From contig CAWAHE010000026.1 of NCBI GenBank assembly GCA_963781775.1, forward strand, positions 1 through 64,000: a stretch of DNA of 64,000 bases, written 5' to 3'. Under the pieces are notes generated by a model. It was not told where the DNA came from, searched no databases, and was given only the letters and a program-made list of their open reading frames with translations. This DNA is from CAVSRC01 sp963781775. GTDB taxonomy: Bacteria; Pseudomonadota; Alphaproteobacteria; Rhizobiales; Kaistiaceae. Within the stretch, counting starts at the first letter, position 1. Each line of letters opens with the position of its first letter. Made by a program: the position numbers and the translations under genes. Positions 50,497 through 57,780 of this stretch are shown in pieces.

Positions 50497-51412
50497 AGCG
50501 TACCCGCGGGTCGAGCAAGGCATAGAGCATGTCGACGATCAGATTGAAGACGATGATGAACACCGCGACGAGGATCACCGTCCCCATGACGAGGGTGTAG
50601 TCGCGATTGATGGCGCCGAGGACGAAATAGCGGCCGACGCCCGGGATGGCGAAGATCGTCTCGATGACCACCGACCCAGTCAGCACGGCGGCCGCCGCCG
50701 GCGCCAGATACGTGATGACCGGCAGCAGAGCGCCGCGCAGCGCGTGCACGATGACCACCGCGCTGGGCGGCAGCCCGTAGGCGCGCGCCGTCCGGATGTG
50801 ATCGGCGCGCAACGTCTCGATCATCGATCCGCGGGTCAGCCGGGCGAAGACGGCGAGCTGGGGCAGGGCCAGCGCGATGACCGGCAGCACGAGGTCGCGG
50901 AACGAGCCCGTGCCCCAGCCGCCCGCCGAAGCCCACGAGAGCATCACCGCGAAGACCAGCGACAGCACCGGGCCGACGACGAAGTTTGGAACGGTCAGTC
51001 CGACGGTGGCCGCGGCCATGACCGCATGATCGACCGTGCCGTTTTGCCGGAGCGCGGCCACCACACCGGCGCAGACGCCGCCGAAAACGGCGATGAGCAG
51101 CGCCCAGGAGCCGAGCTCCAGAGAATAGGGAAGGCTCTGCCGGATGAGTTCGGCAACGCTGAAATCGCGATAGACGTAGCTCGGGCCGAAGTCGCCATGC
51201 AGCACGTTGCGCAGATATTCGAGATACTGCACGTAAAGGGGCTGATCGAGCCGATAGGCTCTCAGCATGTTCGCCATTATCTGCGGTGGCAGTGCGCGTT
51301 CGAGGTTGAACGGGCCGCCGGGCGCGAAGCGGATCAGGAAGAAGGAGATTGTGACGACCACGAAGATCGTCGGGATGGCGCTGAGGAGTTGGCGAAAGAC
51401 GAAGCGGAGCAT
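50489..51412 (-). CDS. Dipeptide ABC transporter permease (DppB type)
   Basis: 307 aa with six hydrophobic segments. N-terminal F-V-F-R-Q-L-L-S-A-I-P-T-I-F-V-V-V and P-G-G-P-F mark DppB; the EAA loop is T-A-R-A-Y-G-L-P-P-S-A-V-V-I-V-H-A-L-R. It precedes the DppC-type gene and follows the binding protein. Confidence 0.93.
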   Translation of the reverse strand: MLRFVFRQLLSAIPTIFVVVTISFFLIRFAPGGPFNLERALPPQIMANMLRAYRLDQPLYVQYLEYLRNVLHGDFGPSYVYRDFSVAELIRQSLPYSLELGSWALLIAVFGGVCAGVVAALRQNGTVDHAVMAAATVGLTVPNFVVGPVLSLVFAVMLSWASAGGWGTGSFRDLVLPVIALALPQLAVFARLTRGSMIETLRADHIRTARAYGLPPSAVVIVHALRGALLPVITYLAPAAAAVLTGSVVIETIFAIPGVGRYFVLGAINRDYTLVMGTVILVAVFIIVFNLIVDMLYALLDPRVRYD

Positions 51413-51421
51413 CGGCCCGGA

Positions 51422-51451
51422 AGGGGTGGGGCCGCTGCCGGCCCCGCCCCT
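51422..51451 (-). terminator. Hairpin between binding protein and permease genes
   Basis: A 12-bp stem (AGGGGTGGGGCC with GGCCCCGCCCCT, one T-G pair) around a 6-base loop lies in the 47-base gap between the two genes. It probably stabilises the binding-protein transcript and damps the permease. Confidence 0.55.
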
Positions 51452-51459
51452 AGCTCGCG

Positions 51460-53070
51460 CTACTCAATCGACATGTAGCGGGTCAGGTGGAAGTTGACGG
51501 CGTTGTCGACGAATCCCTTGACCTTGGGTGAGATCAGCCAGAGCGAAGCCGACACCATCAGCGGCGCAATCGGCTGGTCCTGCATCAGAACAACTTCAGC
51601 GTCGTGCAGGATCTGCTCGCGCTTTGCGCGGTCGCGCTCCGCATAGGATTGCTGCATCAAGTCGTCGAACTTCGGGTTGTCGTAGTGCCCGTAGTTGAAC
51701 GTCTTGTTGGTGCTGATGTCGAGGAACAGGAAGTTCTCCGGATCGGCGTAGTCGGCCGCCCAGCCGGCGCGGGCGACGTCGAACGTGCCGCCTTCCTGCA
51801 GGTACGCATAGTGCGACTTGACGTCGAGGTTGAGGAGCGACACGTCGGCGCCGAGCGCCTTCCAGTTATCGGCGACGGCCGTGGCAACCTTTTCGTGGTT
51901 GGCGTTGGTGTTGTAGCGAATCTGGATCTTCAGCGGCTTGCCGCCGTCGCCATAGCCGGCTTCGGTGAGCAGTTTCTTCGCCTCGTCCTCGCGATCGAGC
52001 TGCGACATGGAGGCGAAATCCGCCTGCGCCGGCGTATATCCGGAGATGCCCGGCGGCACGAAGCTGTAGGTCGGAAGCTGCGCGTTGGCGTAGATCTTCG
52101 AAGCGAGAAAATCTCGGTCGACCGCCATGGACAACGCGCGACGCACGCGGACGTCATCGAACGGCGCGTGGCGCGTATCGAAGACGTAATAATAAGTCGC
52201 GAGGTTCGGCGCGACGTGAACCACGCCGTCGCCGAGCTGGCCCTTCAGGAACTCCGTCTGATCGGCCGGGAACTGGTACTGCACGTCCAGTTCGCCCGCC
52301 TGGAAGCGGCGGACTGCCGCGGCCTGGTCCTCGGTCGGATAGTAGATGACCTTGTCGATCTTGACCGACGCTGCGCCGTAGTAGTCGGGATTCTTGGTCA
52401 GCGTGATGTGGTCATTGGCGACGTTTTCAGCGAGCACATAGGCGCCGTTCGAGATCATGCTGCCGGGTTTGACGAAGCCTTCGCCGAGCTTCTCGATCGA
52501 TGCCGGATGGACAGGCAGCGCCGTCTGGTGCGCGAGGAGCTCGAGGAAATAGGGCGTCGGCCGCTCGAGCGTGATTTCCAGGGTCTTGTCGTCGACGGCG
52601 CGCATGCCAAGCTGGTCGACCGCCATCGGCTTGTCTGCGGTCGCGGTGTTGATCGCCTCGGCATTCTTGATCGGATAGAGGATCGTCGCATAGCCCGCCG
52701 CGGTTGCCGGGTCCTCGATGCGGCGGAAGGAGAAAATGAAATCGTTCGCGGTGACCGGGTCGCCGTTCGACCATTTCGCGTCGGCGCGCAGCTTGAACGT
52801 GTAGGTCAAGCCATCGTCCGAGACCGTCCAGCTTTCGGCGACGCCGGGGATAATGGTCCCGGCCGCGTCATAGACGGTCAGGCCCTCGTACAGATCCTTG
52901 AGGATGTTCGCTTCGACGTCGATCGACGTATGCGCCTGATCGAGGGTCTGCGGTTCGCCGCCATTACCGCGGTGGAGCACGACTTCGGCGACGGCTGCCG
53001 ACGATGCAAACACAACGCCGGCAAGTGCAAGCACGATCGACGTTTTCAGCCCGGTTTTGGAGAAGCGCAT
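51460..53070 (-). CDS. Oligopeptide ABC transporter substrate-binding protein (OppA/DppA)
   Basis: 536 aa with a signal peptide (about 1-28, ending S-S-A-A-V-A). The SBP family 5 pattern is clear: R-G-N-G-G-E-P-Q-T-L-D-Q, I-P-G-V-A-E-S-W-T-V-S-D-D-G-L-T-Y-T-F-K-L-R, and W-S-N-G-D-P-V-T-A-N-D-F. Binds peptides or related compounds. First gene of its operon on the minus strand. Confidence 0.95.
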   Translation of the reverse strand: MRFSKTGLKTSIVLALAGVVFASSAAVAEVVLHRGNGGEPQTLDQAHTSIDVEANILKDLYEGLTVYDAAGTIIPGVAESWTVSDDGLTYTFKLRADAKWSNGDPVTANDFIFSFRRIEDPATAAGYATILYPIKNAEAINTATADKPMAVDQLGMRAVDDKTLEITLERPTPYFLELLAHQTALPVHPASIEKLGEGFVKPGSMISNGAYVLAENVANDHITLTKNPDYYGAASVKIDKVIYYPTEDQAAAVRRFQAGELDVQYQFPADQTEFLKGQLGDGVVHVAPNLATYYYVFDTRHAPFDDVRVRRALSMAVDRDFLASKIYANAQLPTYSFVPPGISGYTPAQADFASMSQLDREDEAKKLLTEAGYGDGGKPLKIQIRYNTNANHEKVATAVADNWKALGADVSLLNLDVKSHYAYLQEGGTFDVARAGWAADYADPENFLFLDISTNKTFNYGHYDNPKFDDLMQQSYAERDRAKREQILHDAEVVLMQDQPIAPLMVSASLWLISPKVKGFVDNAVNFHLTRYMSIE

Positions 53071-53189
53071 CTCATACCTCGCTCGGATCAGTCTGAGTGG
53101 ACTAACCCAAGCCTACGTCCGTGGGCTCACCACGGCAACGGACACCGGGATTCTTTCGCGGCGAGGTTCGCCAACGGCTGTTCGGCGGC

Positions 53190-54809
53190 CTAGCCGCCGA
53201 GCGCGCCTTTGACGGCGTCGACGGCGCGGATCGCCAGCGCGGCAATCGTCAGCGTTGGATTGCCGGTCGCCGAAGTTGGGAAAACCGTCGAGCCGAGCAC
53301 GAACAGATTGGAGTGATCGTGGCTACGAAGATTCCCGTCGACTACCGATGATTTCGGATCGTCGCCCATCCGCGCCGTGCCGATGATGTGTCCGGCTCCC
53401 TGCGCGTCCGGGCTGTGGACCACGCCGGTTGCGCCGAGTTTCGCAAAAATCTCGTCATGCGCCTTCACGGACGCGGCGAAGCCGGCCTTGGTATAGTCGT
53501 CGAGGCGATAGAAGATGCGTGGGCGCGGCACGCCGTACATATCCTTTTCGTCGGGATCGAGCGTGACCCGGTTGGCCGGATCGGGTGGCTGCTCGACCAG
53601 CGAGGCGAGGCGGATGTGGCGCGCCGACTGACCGCGCAGTGCGTTGTTCAGCCCTTCGCCGCGAATGCCTTGCGCCGCCAGGGTCTGGGCGGTGGTGATT
53701 GGCGCGCCGGTCGGCCAGGACCAGCCATCGTTTCCGATTTCGATGCGGAAGGCTCCACGCACCTTGCGGAAATCGCCGTCGCGCAGGTTCTCGACTCCCG
53801 ACGTCGAAAGCGGTCCCCGGTAAGGATACACCTCGTCCTTGGATGAAGCCCAGGAGAGCTGGGTTGGATGGTCCATCAGGTTGCGGCCGACCTGGTCGGA
53901 GGTGTTGGCGACGCCGTTCGGGGTAGCGTCGCTGATCGAGTTGAGGAGAAGGCGCGGCGTCTCGATCGCATGGGCGGCGAGGACGAACACCTTGGCGGTC
54001 GCGCGGCCTTCGCTGCCGTCCCACCGCCTGAAGCGGATACCGCTTACGCGACGGTCGGCGCCAACTTCAACGAAGACGGCCGTGGTCTGGTCGTAGAGCG
54101 TGGCGCCCGAGGCCACGGCGCGGTCGACATGGACGGTCGCGTCATATTTGGCCTGGATCGGACAGATCGGAATGCAGCTCGCATTGCCACAGCAGGCCGG
54201 GCGGTTTTCGCGATCGACGGAGTTGCGGCCTTCGGGTGTTGAACGGACTTCGTAGATCGTCCCGTCAAGCGCCTTGGTGAAGGCCTTGTCGAGATAGGTC
54301 TGCGGAATTTCGTTCATCGGGTAAGGCGTCGATCGCGGCGCGCCGAGGTCATGGGCCGAATCGCCGGAGACGCCAATCTCGTTCTCGGCCTCGCCGTAGA
54401 AGGGTTCGATATCGTCGTAGCTGATCGGCCAGTCGACGCCTTGGCCGTAGGCCGTCTTCAGGCGGAAATCATTGGGCAGCAGTCGAAGGCAGGTGCCCAG
54501 CCAGTGCCAGGTCGTGCCGCCGACGACCTTTATGTAGGTAGAGGCGAATTTGTCCGGCCCGACCTGCTTGTACCAGAAGTCGAGGTTGTTCGAGATCGGG
54601 TGCATCGCTTGCGGAACGGGCGGGTAAGGACACTCGGGCACCTTGATCAGCGCGTTCCAGTATGTTTCGACCGCGTCTTGCCGATCGACTTTCGCCCCCG
54701 CTTCAAGGATCGCGACCTTGACCCCGGCTGCGGCGAGCCTTGCCGCCATGATTGCCCCGGACACACCGGACCCGACGATGACAACGTCGGCGTTAATATC
54801 GTCGGCCAT
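53190..54809 (-). CDS. GMC-type FAD dehydrogenase, large subunit (gluconate/fructose dehydrogenase-like)
   Basis: 539 aa. FAD-binding G-S-G-V-S-G near residue 13 (V-V-I-V-G-S-G-V-S-G), G-G-T-T-W-H-W-L-G-T, and a C-x-C-cluster-like A-C-C-G-N-A-S-C-I-P-I-C-P that in this family binds an iron-sulfur cluster. The C-terminal catalytic stretch ends with N-L-F-V-L-G-S-T-V-F-P-T-S-A-T-G-N-P-T. It oxidises a sugar or polyol at the membrane. A small Tat-exported partner lies directly upstream. No cytochrome subunit is seen. Confidence 0.9.
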   Translation of the reverse strand: MADDINADVVIVGSGVSGAIMAARLAAAGVKVAILEAGAKVDRQDAVETYWNALIKVPECPYPPVPQAMHPISNNLDFWYKQVGPDKFASTYIKVVGGTTWHWLGTCLRLLPNDFRLKTAYGQGVDWPISYDDIEPFYGEAENEIGVSGDSAHDLGAPRSTPYPMNEIPQTYLDKAFTKALDGTIYEVRSTPEGRNSVDRENRPACCGNASCIPICPIQAKYDATVHVDRAVASGATLYDQTTAVFVEVGADRRVSGIRFRRWDGSEGRATAKVFVLAAHAIETPRLLLNSISDATPNGVANTSDQVGRNLMDHPTQLSWASSKDEVYPYRGPLSTSGVENLRDGDFRKVRGAFRIEIGNDGWSWPTGAPITTAQTLAAQGIRGEGLNNALRGQSARHIRLASLVEQPPDPANRVTLDPDEKDMYGVPRPRIFYRLDDYTKAGFAASVKAHDEIFAKLGATGVVHSPDAQGAGHIIGTARMGDDPKSSVVDGNLRSHDHSNLFVLGSTVFPTSATGNPTLTIAALAIRAVDAVKGALGG

Positions 54810-54825
54810 CGCGTTCCTCCCCGTA

Positions 54826-55269
54826 TCAGCTTTGTGGCGGCTCGCTCCAGTAGCCGGTTTCGCCGCCGCACTCTGCCCATGGCTTCGAGAACGTCAGCGC
54901 GTCCCACACCAGCGCATCCGTGAACGCCGCGACCGCCTGGCCCGAACCGCTGTCATAGACTCCAGAATACCAGGCGGCGACGATGGCGTTGGCGAGGTCG
55001 GTGTATGACGTGTAGTCGGCCTCTTCCTTGACCATCTCGGCGAGCGACGCGCCGTTGCCGGTGGCCAGGAATCCGCCGAGCAGGGTTTTTGCAATGTCGA
55101 CGTCGAGCGCCTTCGTCTCGGTCAATTTCTCGGAAAGGGCGAGGAACTGTTCGACGCTGACCGATGCCTGGGCGAAGAGAGCCGTTGGAAAGCCGCCCGC
55201 GCCGGCGGCCGCAATCGCCGCACCAACGCCGGCAAGAACTAGATCACGGCGCGAAAGTGGAAGTGTCAT
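54826..55269 (-). CDS. Sugar dehydrogenase small subunit, Tat-exported
   Basis: 147 aa from the ATG at 55269. The N-terminus has a twin-arginine motif S-R-R-D-L-V-L-A-G followed by a hydrophobic stretch, then a helical domain ending W-A-E-C-G-G-E-T-G-Y-W. This matches the small gamma subunit of membrane FAD dehydrogenases, which is needed to export the large subunit. The large subunit gene begins 17 bases downstream. The usual third subunit, a c-type cytochrome, is not nearby. Confidence 0.82.
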   Translation of the reverse strand: MTLPLSRRDLVLAGVGAAIAAAGAGGFPTALFAQASVSVEQFLALSEKLTETKALDVDIAKTLLGGFLATGNGASLAEMVKEEADYTSYTDLANAIVAAWYSGVYDSGSGQAVAAFTDALVWDALTFSKPWAECGGETGYWSEPPQS

Positions 55270-55500
55270 GGTTGCCACCCGTCGTCCAAGCTATCCAAAT
55301 TTCCAATATCCGAAGGTATGCCAAACTTACCGTCTTGCTTCCTTCTTGTCGCGGAAACCGCATCCAGTGACGCCGGACCAGCAAAATTGTCACGGTTACG
55401 GCCCCGAAGTGCCCTGCCGATCTTTTGATCTCTGGACTTTGAACAAAATGCGATAGATGTTCTGGCGGGATGCGGCGCCAGCGGAATAGCGGGCGTTATT

Positions 55501-56079
55501 ATGGCGAGCGTAGCGCGTATCGGCGTATTTGTTGCTGCAGTGGCCCTGGCGGGACCGAGTCTGGCGGCGAACCCTAGTGGTTCCGTGGTTGCCGTGGTTC
55601 AGTCGGCTCACATCGACGGCAAGACCGGGCAGCAGATTCTGGAGCCTGCAGCGCCGGTTTACAGTGGCGACCGGATCGATACGGGTTCGGTTGGCACCGC
55701 CCAGATCAAGTTTCGCGACAACACCAAGCTCGTCGTCGGTCCGAACTCGTCGATGGTCATCGACGCATTCGTGTTCAACGATAACAACACCGCCCGCCAG
55801 GTCTCGATCAACGCCCTGAAGGGGGCGTTCCGCTTCATCACCGGCGACAGCCGTAAGGACGCGTACAAGATCACGACGCCGACGGCGACGATTGGCGTCC
55901 GTGGCACCGAATTCGATATTGCCATCGAGAGCGGCGGCACGACCCGCGTTGCGAACTTCGAGGGCAGCACGCATATCTGCAAGCGTCTGCCCAGCGGAGC
56001 GATCGATCCGGCGAGTTGCGCCGACGTCAGCCAGCAGTGCACGCTGTCCGTGATCCGCCCGACGCAGCAGAAGGTCTAG
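55501..56079 (+). CDS. FecR-domain secreted protein, cut by an in-frame TAG
   Basis: 192 aa as read. A signal peptide (about 1-23, ending G-P-S-L-A-A) precedes a FecR domain with D-R-I-D-T-G-S, K-L-V-V-G-P-N-S, L-K-G-A-F-R-F-I-T-G and the hallmark T-P-T-A-T-I-G-V-R-G-T-E-F-D-I. After Q-Q-K-V comes TAG at 56077-56079; the same frame then stays open for 93 more codons to 56361 (see next entry). It lies in front of the big adhesin, hinting at a surface-structure role. Confidence 0.82.
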   Translation: MASVARIGVFVAAVALAGPSLAANPSGSVVAVVQSAHIDGKTGQQILEPAAPVYSGDRIDTGSVGTAQIKFRDNTKLVVGPNSSMVIDAFVFNDNNTARQVSINALKGAFRFITGDSRKDAYKITTPTATIGVRGTEFDIAIESGGTTRVANFEGSTHICKRLPSGAIDPASCADVSQQCTLSVIRPTQQKV

Positions 56080-56361
56080 CCCTACAGCAATACCGACGTC
56101 GAGTTCCGCAACCGGCAGCTCAAATACTACTTCCCCTACGTTCGCTCCCAGCAGGAGCTCATGAAGGACTTCAAGGTCGATTTGGCCCCTTGCCATCTCG
56201 ACCAGGTGGCTTTGCCCGGCGCGGGCAACGGCCCGACGGGTCCTGGACCGACGCCGCAGCCGCCTTTCGTTCCGCAGGCTCCGGGGCCGTTGCCAGCGCC
56301 GCAGCCTCCCACCCCCGGCCCGCTGAACGACTCGAATTATTCGCGTCCAAACTATCGCTAG
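56080..56361 (+). pseudogene. C-terminal part of the FecR-domain protein, downstream of the TAG
   Basis: Same frame as the FecR gene and directly continuous with it. The sequence P-Y-S-N-T-D-V-E-F-R-N-R-Q-L-K-Y-Y-F then a Cys-containing L-A-P-C-H-L-D-Q-V and a Pro-rich tail (P-Q-P-P-F-V-P-Q-A-P-G-P) reads like normal protein, with codon use like the upstream half. An ancestral CAG-to-TAG change would explain the break. It could also be rescued by read-through or a suppressor tRNA, for which I see no evidence. Confidence 0.65.
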
Positions 56362-56666
56362 TGCCGGCACGGTTTCCGCGGCTGAGATACGGCCAGGCCT
56401 GGTCGGGCCGTCTTGGCCGGATTCCGCGCGAGCGCGCGCTGAAGTTGCAAATCGGCAACATCGTCTTCGTTTCGACGAGCCATTAATGAACCGCCCGAAT
56501 TGAACTGGACGGGCGCGGGAAAGAAACATTAAGCTTCTGGTAACCACGCGTTTGGCACGGCGAGGCACCGTGCCCGTGGTTTGTGGTGTGTGTGTTTGGT
56601 CGCCGCCTGCGGCACGGCGTCGGAAGTCCGGTTTGTTTTGCCGGACTTGTTGAGGCGTTGTGTACC
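56362..56666 (+). promoter_or_regulatory. Structured leader upstream of the adhesin
   Basis: No gene was recognised here. The last 130 bases can fold into two hairpins: a compound one with inner stem GGCACGG/CCGTGCC (56554-56560 with 56568-56574) and outer stem AACCACG/CGTGGTT (56542-56548 with 56575-56581), and AAGTCCGG/CCGGACTT (56624-56631 with 56641-56648) only 18 bases before the ATG at 56667. They may shape translation of the adhesin, or terminate the FecR transcript. Confidence 0.5.
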
Positions 56667-57008
56667 ATGTGCGAGTTGGGGCGTTCGCGCGATTGCGACT
56701 TCGGTCGCTTGCGGCTGATTGATTCATTTCTTCATCGATCTGGCATGTTGCTTGGCGCTGCGGTTTTGGCCGTGGTGGCGATGGCTGTCTGGCTGCCCGG
56801 TAGCCGCGCGCTGGGCGGCCGACTGCGAACAGCGCGCAGCGGCAACATCATCATCGATGATCGGCACTTTTGCGGCACCGACAACTCCGGAACTAACAAC
56901 GGTCCCACGGGCGCTTGCAACGACAACAACGTCGTGGGGACGGGTTCGCTCAACGACAACAAGAGCAGCAACTTTGTCTTGTCCCTGGATCCGTCTGCCG
57001 GCAGTTAA
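56667..57008 (+). pseudogene. N-terminal fragment of the repeat adhesin (signal peptide and first repeats)
   Basis: About 113 codons. A cytoplasmic lead with R-S-R-D-C-D-F-G-R-L is followed by the hydrophobic segment G-M-L-L-G-A-A-V-L-A-V-V-A-M-A-V-W-L-P, then S-R-A-L-G, a long signal peptide typical of large autotransporters. The remainder begins the Asn/Gly-rich pattern (G-T-N-N-G-P-T-G-A-C-N-D-N-N-V-V-G-T-G-S-L). The frame ends at 57008. The big ORF at 57781 lacks any signal peptide, so this fragment is its original N-terminus. Confidence 0.65.
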
Positions 57009-57780
57009 CGGCAATGATCGTCATTGGCAATGACTCGGGTAACCGCAACGGCGTCACGGTTGCTGTCAATCCGGTTCGGGCTTCAACAACAACATCATCA
57101 ACGGCAACAATTCCGGCAACGACAATGGCATTCGACGTTACAGTATTGGCGGAAGTTTCGGCTTCACCCGACGGTACGATATCATTGGTGCTTCCGACAA
57201 TGTCATCAATGGAACCGGCTCGGGAAGCCTGAACGGAGACGGAACCGCAGCGCCAAGAACGGCGTCGTCTCCGACGACGCAACGGTCACCGACAACTTCA
57301 TCAATGGCAATGAGATCCGGTAAGTCGGGAACGACGTCGCCACTAACGGCAACGGCAAGGCCGTTGTCTCCGACAACTCATATCGGGAGATCTGTCCGGT
57401 CAGCGCGAATGGATTCCAGCAGCGGCAACGCTGACGCAACCGTCACCAACAACTCATTGTCGGCAACGGTTCTGGCAACGGCAACGGTCTCGGCGGCGGC
57501 CCCAACGTCGTGAGCAATAACTCATTGTCGGCGACGGCTCTGGCAACGCGAATTCGGCAGCGTAACCGGCAACACAATTTTTGGAGACGTCTCCGGCACG
57601 GGCAACCAGTGATCCGGGTTCGCCGAACAACACGATCCTTGGCAATGGCTCCGGAAGCGGCAACGGCGCCAACTACAACAGACAACACGGTGATCGGCAA
57701 TCTCGGGTTCCGGGAACGGCGACAACTTCCAGAACAACACCATCATCGGCGATGGCTCCGGCAACCTCGCCGGCGACAAC
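57009..57780 (+). pseudogene. Frame-broken repeat region linking the adhesin halves
   Basis: The DNA keeps the same GGCAAC/AACAAC-rich repeat character, but the Asn-Gly pattern appears in different frames: V-I-G-N-D-S-G-N-R-N-G-V near 57020 in one, N-N-N-I-I-N-G-N-N-S-G-N-D-N-G near 57085 in another, T-G-N-T-I-F-G-D-V-S-G-T-G-N near 57570 in a third. Several indels and stops are needed, more than in the rest of the window combined. Confidence 0.6.

Noticed and set aside
51604..53193. Long plus-strand frame across the oligopeptide-binding protein gene
   Set aside because: Antisense to a gene with a signal peptide and SBP motifs; Arg/Val/Asp-rich and without a ribosome-binding site.
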